In this document: in pieces, positions 9,446 to 18,535 of the stretch
Numbering within the stretch: the first letter of the stretch is position 1
Layout: each line of letters opens with the position of its first letter
Assembly (NCBI RefSeq): GCF_014400405.1
Contig: NZ_CP060496.1
Span: forward strand, 3,348,001 to 3,412,000
DNA from: Brachybacterium sp. Z12
Lineage (GTDB): Bacteria > Actinomycetota > Actinomycetes > Actinomycetales > Dermabacteraceae
Reading direction: 5' to 3'
Length of the DNA: 64,000 bases
Made by a program: the position numbers and the translations under genes
Notes under the pieces: model-generated
What the model saw: only the letters and a program-made list of their open reading frames with translations
Told to the model about the DNA's origin: nothing
Database searches by the model: none

Positions 9446-10255
9446 ATGGAACTCCTCGACGCCGTCTTCAGCCGCCGCACCACCAACGGACCCTTCCGGC
9501 CCGATCCCGTAAGCCCCGAGCATCAGCAGCTGCTGATCCGTGCCGCCGCCGCAGCACCCTCCCAGTTCAACAGCCAGCCGTGGCGATTCGTGCTGATCGA
9601 GGACCCGACCACGATCGAGGGGATCGCTCGGATCAGCGGCGAGAGCATGACGCAGGTGATGAGCGAGGGGACGTTCTTCCATCGCTATCGCAAGTATTTC
9701 CGCTTCTCCCAGAGGGAGATGGATGAGACGCGCAGCGGCATGTTGTTCGACCGCCTCCCCGCGCCCCTGCGCCCGTTCACCGGCCAGGTGTTCACCAGTT
9801 CAGGCCAGAAGCTGATGAACCGGCTGCGCGTGCCGCGCAAGCTCGGCGAGGAGAACCGGAAGCTGGTGGCGGGTTCACCGCTGCTGATCGGGGTGATGCT
9901 CGAGCGCGGGGAGTACCGCCCCGAGGCGCTGTCCGGCTTCTACTCGGTGTTCAGCATGGGCGCGGCGATGGAGAACCTCTGGCTGACCACCACCCAGCTC
10001 GGGATGGGCATCCAGTTCGTCTCCTTCCCGATGGAGGTGCCGGAGAACTGGAGCCGCATCACCGGACTTCTGCGGGTGCCCGATGAGCTCGAGCTGATGG
10101 CGGTCTACCGCCTCGGCTACCTCCCTGAGAACTCGCGCCGGCCGGCGATCGACTGGTCCAGCCGCGAACGGAAGCTGCCCTCCCAGTTCGTCTTCCGGGA
10201 GACCTGCGAGTCTCCGCAGACCGGGTGGGATGAGGACTCGCGCCCCGGGGCCTGA
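9446..10255 (+). CDS. Nitroreductase family protein
   Basis: An FMN-dependent NAD(P)H oxidoreductase of the nitroreductase superfamily; natural substrate unknown. Supporting motifs: the N-terminal FMN-binding stretch [10 protein letters not shown] and [17 protein letters not shown] (flavin phosphate and isoalloxazine contacts), and [17 protein letters not shown] in the dimer and FMN-binding helix. At 269 residues it is longer than minimal family members, mostly through a central insert and a polar C-terminal tail. ATG 9446 is preferred over GTG 9440 because AAGGTGA stands at the right distance before it. It ends the operon that begins with the cysteine desulfhydrase. Confidence 0.8.
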   Translation: MELLDAVFSRRTTNGPFRPDPVSPEHQQLLIRAAAAAPSQFNSQPWRFVLIEDPTTIEGIARISGESMTQVMSEGTFFHRYRKYFRFSQREMDETRSGMLFDRLPAPLRPFTGQVFTSSGQKLMNRLRVPRKLGEENRKLVAGSPLLIGVMLERGEYRPEALSGFYSVFSMGAAMENLWLTTTQLGMGIQFVSFPMEVPENWSRITGLLRVPDELELMAVYRLGYLPENSRRPAIDWSSRERKLPSQFVFRETCESPQTGWDEDSRPGA

Positions 10256-10345
10256 GCTCGTCGACACCGCCGTCGGCCCGAGATAACCTCCGAGCTGACA
10301 TCGCGGCGGCCGGCCGCCGCCCTTCGAGCACAGAGGTGCCCCCGC

Positions 10346-11269
10346 ATGACCGAGAACCCCAGCACGGACGGCACCATCGTCGTGGTGGGGTCGATCAACG
10401 TGGACCTCACGGCGAACGTGCGTCGCCACCCGCTCCCGGGCGAGACCCTCCACGGGACGGGCGGCCGGATGAGCCCCGGCGGCAAGGGCGCCAATCAGGC
10501 CGTCGCCGCCGGGCAGCTCGGCGCCCGCGTGCGGATGGTCGGCGCCGTCGGCTCGGATCCCCAGTCCGAGGTGGCACTTTCCGCCCTGCGCGCGAGCGCG
10601 GTCGACACCGCCGCCGTGACGGAGGTCGAGGGGCCGACGGGCCTGGCGATCGTGACTGTCGCGGAGGACGGTGAGAACTCGATCGTGGTGATCGCCGGCG
10701 CGAATGCCGCAGTCGATGCGCAGTACGTGGAGCAGCATGCGGAGCTCCTCGAGGCCGCGATCGTGATCTGCCAGGGCGAGATCCCGCGGGACGGGATCGA
10801 GGCGCTGCCCCGGCTGACCCGCGGGAGGTTCCTGCACAATCCGGCGCCGGTGATGGAGCTGGCCCCCGAGGTGCTGCGCGCCTCCGATCCGCTGGTCGTC
10901 AACGAGCATGAGGCCACCCTCGTGCTCGCCCAGCTCGGCGCCGGCGCTGGGGCGCGGGACGAAGAGGAGACGGTCCGGGCGCTGCGCGGGGCCGGGATCC
11001 GCTCCGTCGTGCTGACGCTCGGAGCGCAGGGATCTCTCGTCGCCGACGCGCAGGGCACCCACCGCATCCCGCCGGCGGCCGTCGAGGCGGTGGACACCAC
11101 CGGCGCGGGCGATGCGTTCATCGGGGCACTGGCACTGGGGCTCGCCCGCGGAGAATCGCTCGCGCAGGCGGCACGGCTCGCCTCCCAGGTCGGCGCCTAT
11201 GCGACGACCGGGGCCGGGGCCCAGCCAAGCTATCCGCGCCAGGGAGATGCGCTGCCCCCGCTCACGTGA
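10346..11269 (+). CDS. rbsK: Ribokinase
   Basis: Phosphorylates D-ribose to ribose 5-phosphate with ATP; PfkB family, 307 residues as usual. Motifs: GSINVDLTA near the N terminus, GGKGANQAVAAGQLGA (PfkB signature 1), and DTTGAGDAFIGALALG (signature 2) with the catalytic Asp at residue 256. The start ATG 10346 has a GAGGTG ribosome site. No ribose transporter or repressor adjoins it. It converges on the acyl-CoA dehydrogenase gene, with the two ends overlapping by 8 bases. Confidence 0.9.
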   Translation: MTENPSTDGTIVVVGSINVDLTANVRRHPLPGETLHGTGGRMSPGGKGANQAVAAGQLGARVRMVGAVGSDPQSEVALSALRASAVDTAAVTEVEGPTGLAIVTVAEDGENSIVVIAGANAAVDAQYVEQHAELLEAAIVICQGEIPRDGIEALPRLTRGRFLHNPAPVMELAPEVLRASDPLVVNEHEATLVLAQLGAGAGARDEEETVRALRGAGIRSVVLTLGAQGSLVADAQGTHRIPPAAVEAVDTTGAGDAFIGALALGLARGESLAQAARLASQVGAYATTGAGAQPSYPRQGDALPPLT

Positions 11270-12583
11270 AGGCGCTGACCCCGTGATCGACCGGCCCACG
11301 ATGAGCGACTGCATGGTGTCGGTGCCCTCGTAGGTGTGCAGGGCTTCGATATCGCTGCGGTGGCGCACCACGCGGTTCTCCAGCAGGATCCCGGATCCTC
11401 CGAGCAGGTCGCGGGCATCGGAGGCGATCTCGCGCGCGGTGCGAGTGTTGTGCACCTTCGCGAGCGAGGCCTGCTCGGGACGGATCGTGCCCGCCTCCTC
11501 GAGCTGGGCGAGCCGCAGGCAGTACAGCTGCATCGAGGTGAGGGCCTGCAGCATCGAGGCCAGACGCACCTGCACGTGCTGAGCCTTGGCCAGGGGGCGG
11601 CCGAACTGGATGCGCTTCTGGGCGTGCTCGAGCGCCGCTTCGTAGCAAGCGGTGGCGTGCCCGAGCGCTCCCCAGGCCACGCCGGCGCGGGTGGCGAACA
11701 GGACCTTCGAGGTGTCCTTGAAGGAACGGGCCCCGGGCAGGCGCGCATCCAGCGGGATGCTCACCTCGGTGAGGGTGATGTGGGCCTGGTGGATGGCGCG
11801 CAGCGCGACCTTGCCGCGGATCACCTCGGCCTCGTAGCCGGGCAGCGACTGGTCGACCAGGAAGCCGGAGACCTGTCCGTGCAGCTCGGGCTGCGACTCG
11901 TCGTCGACCCTCGCCCACACCACCGACAGGTGGCAGCCGGCGCCGTTGCCGATCCAGCGCTTCTCTCCCGAGAGCACCCAGGAGTCCCCCTCGCGGCGGG
12001 CGACGGTCTCCAGGGAGACGGAGTCGGAGCCGTGATCGGGCTCGGTCAGCGCGAAGGCGGCGTACTCCGTCCCGCTCGCGAGCGGCTCGGCCCAGCGCTG
12101 CTGCTGCTCCTCGGAGCCCAGCAGCATGATCGAGCGCAAAGCGAGCCCACCCTGGACGCCGACCATCGTGCCCACGCTCCCGTCGATCCGGGAGAGCTCC
12201 ATGTTCACCAGGCCGGTGGCGAGCGGCGAGAGGGTGCGGTGGCCGGGCACGTCGAGGCCGTCGGTGAGCAGGTCGAGCTCGCCGAGGCGACCGATCAGCT
12301 CGATCGGGTATTCACCGCGGTCCCACCAGTCGTTGATCTGCGGCAGCACCTCGTCGGCGAGCGAGCGGGCCGCGGCCCAGGCCTCGAGGTCCTCTCCGGC
12401 GACATCCTGGAACAGGGAGAAGTGGTCGGCGGTCACGGGCAGCAGCTCGGCCGCGGTGGCGGCGGAGGCAGCGGGCGCGGAGACCACGGCGCGGTCCGTC
12501 ACCACGGACTCGCGGCGCTCCTCGCTGGCGGGGTCGACGCTGCCTCCAAGGGAGATGTGCCCGGGTTCGTTGCTGGTGGTCAT
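11262..12583 (-). CDS. Acyl-CoA dehydrogenase, glutaryl-CoA dehydrogenase-like (frameshift at 3' end)
   Basis: An FAD-dependent acyl-CoA dehydrogenase of about 440 residues. Motifs: AFALTEPDHGSDS (flavin and substrate loop), GEKRWIGNG, FGRPLAKAQHVQVRLASM, LLGGSGILLENRVVRH, and LHTYEGTDTMQSLIVGRSITG with the catalytic Glu in TYEGT, the arrangement of glutaryl-CoA dehydrogenase. A variable N-terminal extension of about 50 residues precedes the fold. One G is missing from a GGGG run near 11280; restoring it gives the family-like ending GVSAFT. The start ATG 12583 shares a base with the stop of the thiolase gene, so the two are coupled. The precise acyl substrate is unknown. Confidence 0.85.
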
Positions 12584-13799
12584 CAGTTCATCCTCTCGAT
12601 GATGAGTGCCATGCCCTGCCCGCCGCCGACGCACAGGGTGGCCAGGCCGAAGCGGCCCTCGCGCTCGCGCAGGCCGTTGAGCAGAGTGGTGGTCATACGG
12701 GCACCGGTGGAGCCCCAGGGATGGCCGAGCGCGATGGCCCCGCCGTGGACGTTGAGCTTGTCGTGGTCGATGCCGAGATCTTCGGCGGAGGGCAGCACCT
12801 GTGCGGCGAAGGCCTCATTGAACTCGACCAGGTCGATGTCCTCGATGGTCATGTCGGCGAGCGCGAGCGCCTTGCGGGTCGCCTCGACCGGGCCGAGGCC
12901 CATGATCTCGGGGCTGAGCCCGGAGACGCCGGTGGCGACGACGCGGGCGAGCGGGGTGATGCCCAGTTCCTTCGCATACGTTGCTTCCATGATCACGAGC
13001 GCCGCGGCGCCGTCGTTCAGCGGGCAGCAGTTGCCGGCGGTGACGGTGCCGTCCGGGCGGAAGACGGGGTCGAGCCCGCCGGCGGCCTTGAGGGTCACGC
13101 CGGCGCGCGGGGAGTCGTCGGCGCTGATCACGGTGCCATCGGGCAGGGTGACGGGGGTGATGTCGCGCTCGAAGAAGCCGGAGGCTATCGCGGCCTCGGC
13201 GCGGTTCTGGGAGCGGACGGCGTACTCGTCCTGCGCCTGCCTGCTCACGCCGCGCAGCTCGGCGACGTTCTCGGCGGTCTGGCCCATCTGGATGTAGGCG
13301 TCGGGCAGCTCGCCGTCCTCGCGCGGATCGTGCCAGGGGCGGGGATCTCGCGGGTGGCGCGCTTCTCGGTGCGCTCCCAGGCGGCCTGGAAGATCGGGTC
13401 CCGGGAGCCCTCCTCCATCAGCTTGCCGCTGCTCATCGAGATCGATTCGACGCCGGCGGAGATCACGGCCCGCGCCTCACCGGAGACGATCGCGTGGAAG
13501 GCGCCGCGGGTGGTCTCGATCGAGGAGGCGCAGAAGCGGGTGACGGTCGCGCCGGGCACCGTGTCCAGGCCGAGCCGGACCGCGACGGTGCGGGCGAGGT
13601 TGCCGCCCTGGTGGCCCTCGGGGATCGCGCAGCCGAGCTGGAGATCGTCGATCGTAGTGGGGTCCAGCTCTGGGACCTGGTCCAGGGCCGCGCGGATCAT
13701 CTGGGCGGCGAGGTCGTCCGGCCGGACGTCCTTGAGCGAGCCTTTGCGGGCACGGCCGATCGGTGAGCGGGCGGCTGCGACGATGACGGCTTCGGGCAC
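12583..13799 (-). CDS. fadA: Acetyl-CoA acyltransferase (3-ketoacyl-CoA thiolase; frameshifted)
   Basis: This thiolase carries out the last step of beta-oxidation. Catalytic residues are visible: nucleophile Cys90 in VTRFCASS, the His in GGAIALGHPWGSTGAR, and the second Cys in CVGGGQGMA. The repaired length is about 405 residues, normal for FadA. One base is missing in a G4 run near 13337, where REIPAP should continue into WHDPREDGELPDAYI. The GTG start at 13799 has a perfect AGGAGG. A 19-bp operator-like element 62 bp upstream matches that of fadJ, supporting joint regulation of a beta-oxidation regulon. Confidence 0.9.
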
Positions 13800-13861
13800 G
13801 TGATCCTCCTGGGACGGCGATGTCTGCGGGGTGCGCGGGCCCGTCGGGTCACCGCGCTTTA

Positions 13862-13880
13862 CTGATACTACGGGTTGCAG
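13862..13880 (-). promoter_or_regulatory. Operator-like site upstream of fadA
   Basis: CTGATACTACGGGTTGCAG fits the same CTGNNAC-N5-GTNNCAG dyad as the site before fadJ and differs from it at two positions. It lies where the promoter of the fadA-acyl-CoA dehydrogenase operon is expected. Confidence 0.6.
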
Positions 13881-13934
13881 ATACCTCAGGGGAAGTCGTG
13901 CCGCGGGGAGCCGGGCGGCCCGGCGGTGCCGTTC

Positions 13935-14776
13935 TCAGCGTCGGCGCGGGCTCAGCACCATCCTCGCCAGCTGGTCGATCACGGTGCCCAGCACGCCGAT
14001 CACCAGGATCACGACCAGCATCTCGTCGTAGGCGAGGCGGTCACGGGCGTTGAGGATCTCGTAGCCCAGCCCGCTGGTGACGCCCAGCATCTCCGCCGGC
14101 ACCAGCACCACCCAGGCGATGCCGAGGGCCAGGCGCACGGATTGCAGGACTGCCGGCTGCACGGACGGGATCAGGACCGTGCGGATCATCTCCCAGCGAC
14201 TCGCGCCGAGGGTGTGGGCGACGGCGATGAAGCGTTGGTCGATCGCAGCGACCGCGGCGGAGGTGCCCAGCAGGATCGGCCAGAGAGCAGCCGCCGCGAC
14301 CAGGAACACGACCGGCGCGGAGCCCACGCCGAGCAGGGCCACGGCCACCGGCGCCCAGGACAGCGGCGAGATCATCCGCACGAACTGGACCGGCAGGGCG
14401 GTGGCCCAGCGGGTGGGGCGATGCATCCCGATCAGCACCCCAGCGGGGATGCCCAGCGCGGCGGCGATCAGCAGGCCCAGCAGGAGCCGCATCGTGCTGG
14501 TGAGGAGGTCCTGCAGCAGCACGCCCGTGGAGAGCAGGGAGAGCAGCGCGGAGGGGACGCCCCAGGGGAGAGGGCGGCGAGCATGGGGCTGCCGGGACCG
14601 CCGACGGCGGTGACCGCCCACCAGGCGAGGAGGACGGCGACACCGCCGAGGAGGGCCCAGGCAAGAGGACGAGCGAGGGCGCGTCCCCCTTCCCGGCTGC
14701 GGCGGGGGTGCCGGGTGCCGGGATCTGCGCCCGCCGAGCTCCCGGCGGGCTCGAGGTCGGCAGGAGCGACGCTCAT
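13935..14776 (-). CDS. ABC transporter permease, nitrate/sulfonate/taurine type (frameshifted)
   Basis: Membrane permease of the SsuC/TauC family, about 280 residues after repair. Several membrane helices are visible (LLLGLLIAAALGIPAGVLIG, FLVAAAALWPILLGTSAAVA, LVVILVIGVLGTVIDQLA), as is the EAA-like loop region around AVAHTLGASRWEMIRTVLIPS that docks the ATPase. One base is missing from a G4 run at 14565-14568. The ATG at 14776 overlaps the stop of the binding-protein gene (ATGA). It is the last gene of the DUF4242-flavoprotein-ABC operon. Confidence 0.82.
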
Positions 14777-15951
14777 GGGTCGATCACCTCGGGATCGTCG
14801 AGCCCGGACAGGGAAGTGGGGTCCAGGCGGCGGGTGGCGTCCCGCAGGGCGGAGTCGTCGACGACCAGGCCATGGGCGTCGGCGGGGTCGATCTCGGCAA
14901 GAGCGCCCAGCGGTGCGTCGAGCAGGGTGGTGCGCATCTCGCGGACCAGCTGCGCGGTGAAGCCGGGCCGCAGGACGGGGGTGAAGTCGATCGTCTCGCC
15001 GTGCCAGTCGGGGTGTTCGACATGGGCGTGCCCGGCGTCGGGGCGGTGCATGGCCGCGGCGATCGCGGGCGGCGGCTGCGGGAGGTAGGTGCCGGCGAGT
15101 TCGGCGGCGACCCCTTCGCGGTCCTCCCGGCAGTCGATCTGGGCGCGCACGAGCGCCGCGGCGACCGCCTGGATCTGCTCCGGGGTCGCTGCATGAGCCC
15201 TCCGGAGCCGACGGTGACGCAGCACGGGTGGGAGCGCCATACGTCGCCGAGGTAACGACCGATGGTGCCCACCTGCTTCATCTCGGCCATCGCGTTGAAC
15301 GGATCGGCGACGGTGTAGCCGCCGATGGATCCGGCATCCAGCGCCGGGATCATGTCCGCAGGAGCCATCGGCACCAGTGTGACCTCACCCCGAGAGCGGG
15401 AGGGGTGCGGCGCACGACCGGGGTCAGCCCGTCGGCGCGGAGCATCTGCTGGACGATCACGTTGTGGATCGAGTACCAGCCGGGGATCGCGAGCGTGCGC
15501 CCGGCGAGCGCGCCGGCGTCGGGCACGTCCCGTCCGAGCGTGAGCGCCGAGCCGTCGACATGGTTCGCGCCGAGCACGGTGACGTCGGCGCCGAGGTCGA
15601 GGCGCATCTGCAGGGCCATGGGGAAGAGCAGGTGGACGAGGTCCACGCTGCCAGCCAGCAGTGCCTCCCCCATCGTCGCCCAGGACCGCAGCCGCACCGG
15701 TTCGGCGACCTCGATGCCGGCCTGCTGGAAGTACCCGCGAGCGTGGGCGATCAGCAGCGGGGCGGCATCGGTGATGGGCAGGTAGGCGATGCGCAGCGGA
15801 CGGTCCGGGTCCGGCGGGGCGGCCTCCCCGCGGCGTGCGCCGAGGCCGATCCCGGCGCCGAGGGCCCCGGACAGCGCCAGCGCTCCCCGCCGCCCAGCAG
15901 TGCCCGACGGCTCGGCAGCGCCCGACGGCTCGAGGGCCGTCCGACGGTCAC
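14773..15951 (-). CDS. ABC transporter substrate-binding protein, SsuA/TauA/NMT1 type (three frameshifts)
   Basis: Periplasmic-type binding protein for the adjoining importer, about 390 residues after repair. The N terminus reads as a twin-arginine-like signal (SSRRALPSRRALLGG then an Ala/Leu-rich stretch), followed by LRIAYLPITDAAPLLIAHARGYF, typical of NMT1/SsuA-like proteins, and GSIGGYTVADPFNAMAEMKQVG in the second lobe. Breaks lie near 15872, in a C4 run at 15388-15391, and near 15200. The GTG at 15951 overlaps the stop of the ATPase gene (GTGA). Ligand unknown; relatives bind sulfonates, nitrate or thiamine-pyrimidine-like compounds. Confidence 0.78.
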
Positions 15952-16657
15952 AGGCCGGCTCCGACGGTGCCCACCCGATAGTGGGCGAGCACCTCGTCCC
16001 GGGAGGTCCCGTCCTCGCGCGGGCACCACTGCGCGGTGATCCCGCGAGGGCCGTCGAGGTAGACGATGCGGTCGGCGACGGTGAGCGCCTCGTCGACGTC
16101 GTGGGTGACCAGGACGGCAGAGATCCTCACCCGGGTGAGCACATCTCGCAACCAGACCTGCAGGTCAGCACGGATTGCCGGATCGAGTGCGGAGAAGGGC
16201 TCGTCGAGCAGGACCACGCCGGGGTCGACGGCCAGCGCTCGGCCGAGGGCGACGCGCTGGGCCTGACCGCCGGAGAGCTCGGCGGGCATCGCGCCGGCGA
16301 GCTCGGCGATGCCGAGATCTACGAGCAGCTCCCGCACGCGCTCGGGCCGGAAGTGTCCCCCGTTGGCCTGGTATCGCCCGCCGAGTCCGATGTTCTCAGC
16401 GACGGTGAGCCAGGGGAACAGGTCCGGGGACTGGGGGACCAGGGCGGGGCGGCGCGGATCCTCCCCGCGATCGATGTGTCCGCTCTGCGGCGCATCGAGA
16501 TCCGCGAGCAGCCGCACCAGGGTCGACTTGCCGGCGCCGGAGGCTCCGAGCACGCACAGCGTCTCGTGCTCCTGGACCTCGAGATCCAGCTCCTGCAGCA
16601 CGGGGCGGCACCGCCCGGATAGTGCCGGGTCACACCGCGCAGCGCGAGCCGGGTCAT
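15948..16657 (-). CDS. ABC transporter ATPase, nitrate/sulfonate/taurine type (frameshifted)
   Basis: The ATPase of the importer, about 235 residues after repair. Motifs in order: Walker A LGASGAGKSTLV, Q-loop VPQSPDLFPWLTV, signature LSGGQAQRVALGRAL, Walker B VVLLDEPFSALD, switch LVTHDVDEAL. The N terminus MTRLALRGVTRHYPGG is read in another frame and joins at a G4 run at 16602-16605 with one base restored. The ATG at 16657 overlaps the stop of the flavoprotein gene and its own stop overlaps the GTG of the binding protein, so the operon is translationally coupled. Confidence 0.85.
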
Positions 16658-17727
16658 GCTCGGCTCACCCCGGGGCGAGTGGACCGATCCAGCAGATGGC
16701 GCAGATGGGTCTCGGTCGGCGACTGGACCGGCAGGAACGCGGCCTCCCGCGCGCGGCGCGAGGTGCTTGAGGCGAGCGCGTAGCCACGGCCGCCGACGAC
16801 CTTCTGCTCGAGACGGGTGGCACGGCCGGCCAGCAGCGCGGACTCCAGACGCGCAGCGACCAGCTCGACCGGCCGGACCCTCCCGGCACTCTCCACGCAG
16901 TGCACGAGCTCGGCGCGCAGTGCCGTCCAATCCGCTGCGGCCTGGAAGAACTCCTCGGCGAGGACCTGACGGGAGGCGTCGTCCACCGTGGCCTCCGCGG
17001 CGTCGAGCGCCGCCCCGGCCAGGCCCAGGCACATGGCGGTCTGGATCAGCAGGAACGGGGCACGGGCCCGGTCGCGGAACTGAGGGAGGTCACGCGTGAG
17101 CACGTCCTCGTCGGGGACCCGCGCCTCCTCGAGGAGCAGCACCCCCGAGGAGGTCCCATCGAGCGCGGTGAGGCCGGTCAGCGGTGTCACCCGGACGCCG
17201 CCGGCATCGCGGGGGAAGCGGATGACGGCGCGGCGGCCGTCCTCCCAGCGCACGGGCGTCACGATCAGCGCGCCGGGGCCGAGGTTCGAGCACCAGGGCA
17301 GGACCCCGCTCACCGTGATGGCTCCGCCCGGGAGGTCGGTGGCCACGAGCTGGATCTCGCCGAGCCCGGCCTCCTCCTTGTACGCGGGGGCCATCCCCGA
17401 GGCGAGGGGCACTGTCCCGTCGGCCGCACCGAGCGGGAGCTGGGTTCCCGTCACCTCGTGGTAGGTGATGGACGAGCGGTGCCCCCACAGCGAGAAGGCG
17501 GTGGGGGTGCAGCGCCGGGCGAGGGCGTGGGTCAGCTCGACCGCGACCGGCAGCGGGGCGGTGAGGAGATCCAGGGCTCCGAGGTCGCGCAGCCCGTCCC
17601 AGAGGTCGGCCTCACCCCGGTCGACGGCTTCGGCCCGCTCTCCCACGGCCGTGAGCACGGGACCGGCTGCGGCGGGGAGCACGGCGAGGCCGAGACCTGC
17701 GCGCTCCTCGGTGAGGACGGCGGCCAT
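16654..17727 (-). CDS. Acyl-CoA-dehydrogenase-like flavoprotein (possible monooxygenase)
   Basis: A 357-residue member of the acyl-CoA dehydrogenase fold superfamily. Visible: PTAFSLWGHRSSITYHEVTG, GEIQLVATDLPGGAITVSGVLPW (middle beta-domain), a helical C-terminal domain, and a terminal GGRGYALASSTSRRAREAAF-PVQSPTE region. The usual catalytic Glu motif YEGT is absent. Together with the sulfonate-type importer this recalls FMN-dependent desulfurising or hydroxylating relatives (SfnB/DszC-like), which is inference. As sequenced the frame is open through the upstream DUF4242 gene, but ATG 17727 shares a base with a TGA in the alternative frame, so I treat it as a separate coupled gene. Confidence 0.65.
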   Translation of the reverse strand: MAAVLTEERAGLGLAVLPAAAGPVLTAVGERAEAVDRGEADLWDGLRDLGALDLLTAPLPVAVELTHALARRCTPTAFSLWGHRSSITYHEVTGTQLPLGAADGTVPLASGMAPAYKEEAGLGEIQLVATDLPGGAITVSGVLPWCSNLGPGALIVTPVRWEDGRRAVIRFPRDAGGVRVTPLTGLTALDGTSSGVLLLEEARVPDEDVLTRDLPQFRDRARAPFLLIQTAMCLGLAGAALDAAEATVDDASRQVLAEEFFQAAADWTALRAELVHCVESAGRVRPVELVAARLESALLAGRATRLEQKVVGGRGYALASSTSRRAREAAFLPVQSPTETHLRHLLDRSTRPGVSRA

Positions 17728-18276
17728 CAGGAGCTCGTCGTGCCCAGGTCGATCGCGCCGAGCCCAGATGCGGTCGATCGGTGTGGAGACGGCCTCGCGG
17801 GCTCGCACCACGGCGTCCTCGTCGGGGGCGTCGTAGAAGCACAGGCACTTCGCGGTGTCCTCGCGCACGTAGGTGCGCAGGAAGGAGGTCTCCGGGACCT
17901 GCGCGTACTTGGGAGCGTTGGCCTTCTTGCGAGCCAGGTACTGGTCCATCGTGATCTCGGCGGGGATGTCCCATTCGACGAGGTACCCGGCACCGCGGCG
18001 CAGCGCCTTGATGTCGTCGAGCTCAGCGCCCACCAGGCGCACCTCGTCGGGTCCCTGGACGCCACCGGCGATCTCACGGAGCTCGGCGACGACCTGGCCG
18101 GCCGCCTCGGCCGAGGCGGCCTCGAGGATCGTGAACAGACGGGAATGGTCGGCGGCGACCTGGGACTCGATCAGCTCCGCAGGGGCGCCGTCCTGGGCGA
18201 GCAGGGCATCGATGACGGCCTGGCTGCCCTCGCGGGTGACGGTGCTGGGCTCGATCTCGAGGAGGAACAGCGGCAT
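17727..18276 (-). CDS. DUF4242 protein (probable frameshift near its 3' end)
   Basis: First gene of the transporter operon, about 183 residues. It starts MPLFLLEIE and has two halves of similar build; the second (GYLVEWDIPAEITMDQYLA ... FLRTYVREDTAKCLCFYDA ... DEDAVVRAREAVSTPIDRI) is a clear DUF4242 domain, a small ferredoxin-like fold whose best known member binds nickel. After DRIW the alternative frame gives LGAIDLGTTSS and a TGA overlapping ATG 17727, much like normal DUF4242 C termini. The uninterrupted fusion to the flavoprotein is therefore probably an indel artefact. ATG 18276 follows AAAGGTG. Confidence 0.62.
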
Positions 18277-18535
18277 GGGACACCTTTCATCGTCTGCTCC
18301 GGGATCAACATCGCCGAAGCTTTGCTTATGGGCTTCATCAGCATGACATATGGTGCCACGAGGTGCGCTCCGGGCCCGCACAGCTGTCGTCCGCCGTCAT
18401 CGACGAGCGGCCAGCGGCCCGCCCATGCAGAGCGCGACCTCCGGCCCCACCGCGGTGAGGCGACGCGCGAGTATCGTGGAGCCGCGCGTGCCAGGTCCCG
18501 TCCCGGCCCGCCCGGACCCGGAGGCGAGGAGACCG
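18277..18535. promoter_or_regulatory. Divergent control region between PucR-type regulator and DUF4242/ABC operon
   Basis: A 259-bp gap holding an unusually AT-rich patch (about 18310-18355, with GCTTATGGGC and CATATGG) in an otherwise very GC-rich region. The leftward operon promoter is most likely here. I could not define convincing -35/-10 pairs. Confidence 0.4.

Noticed and set aside
9875-12634. A 919-codon leftward open frame extending the acyl-CoA dehydrogenase past its end
   Set aside because: After GRSITG the translation is antisense to ribokinase and nitroreductase genes; restoring one G near 11280 gives the normal family C terminus.
16654-18276. A true fusion of DUF4242 and acyl-CoA dehydrogenase-like domains
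   Set aside because: The alternative frame provides a typical DUF4242 C terminus and a stop overlapping the flavoprotein ATG; kept only as a point to verify.
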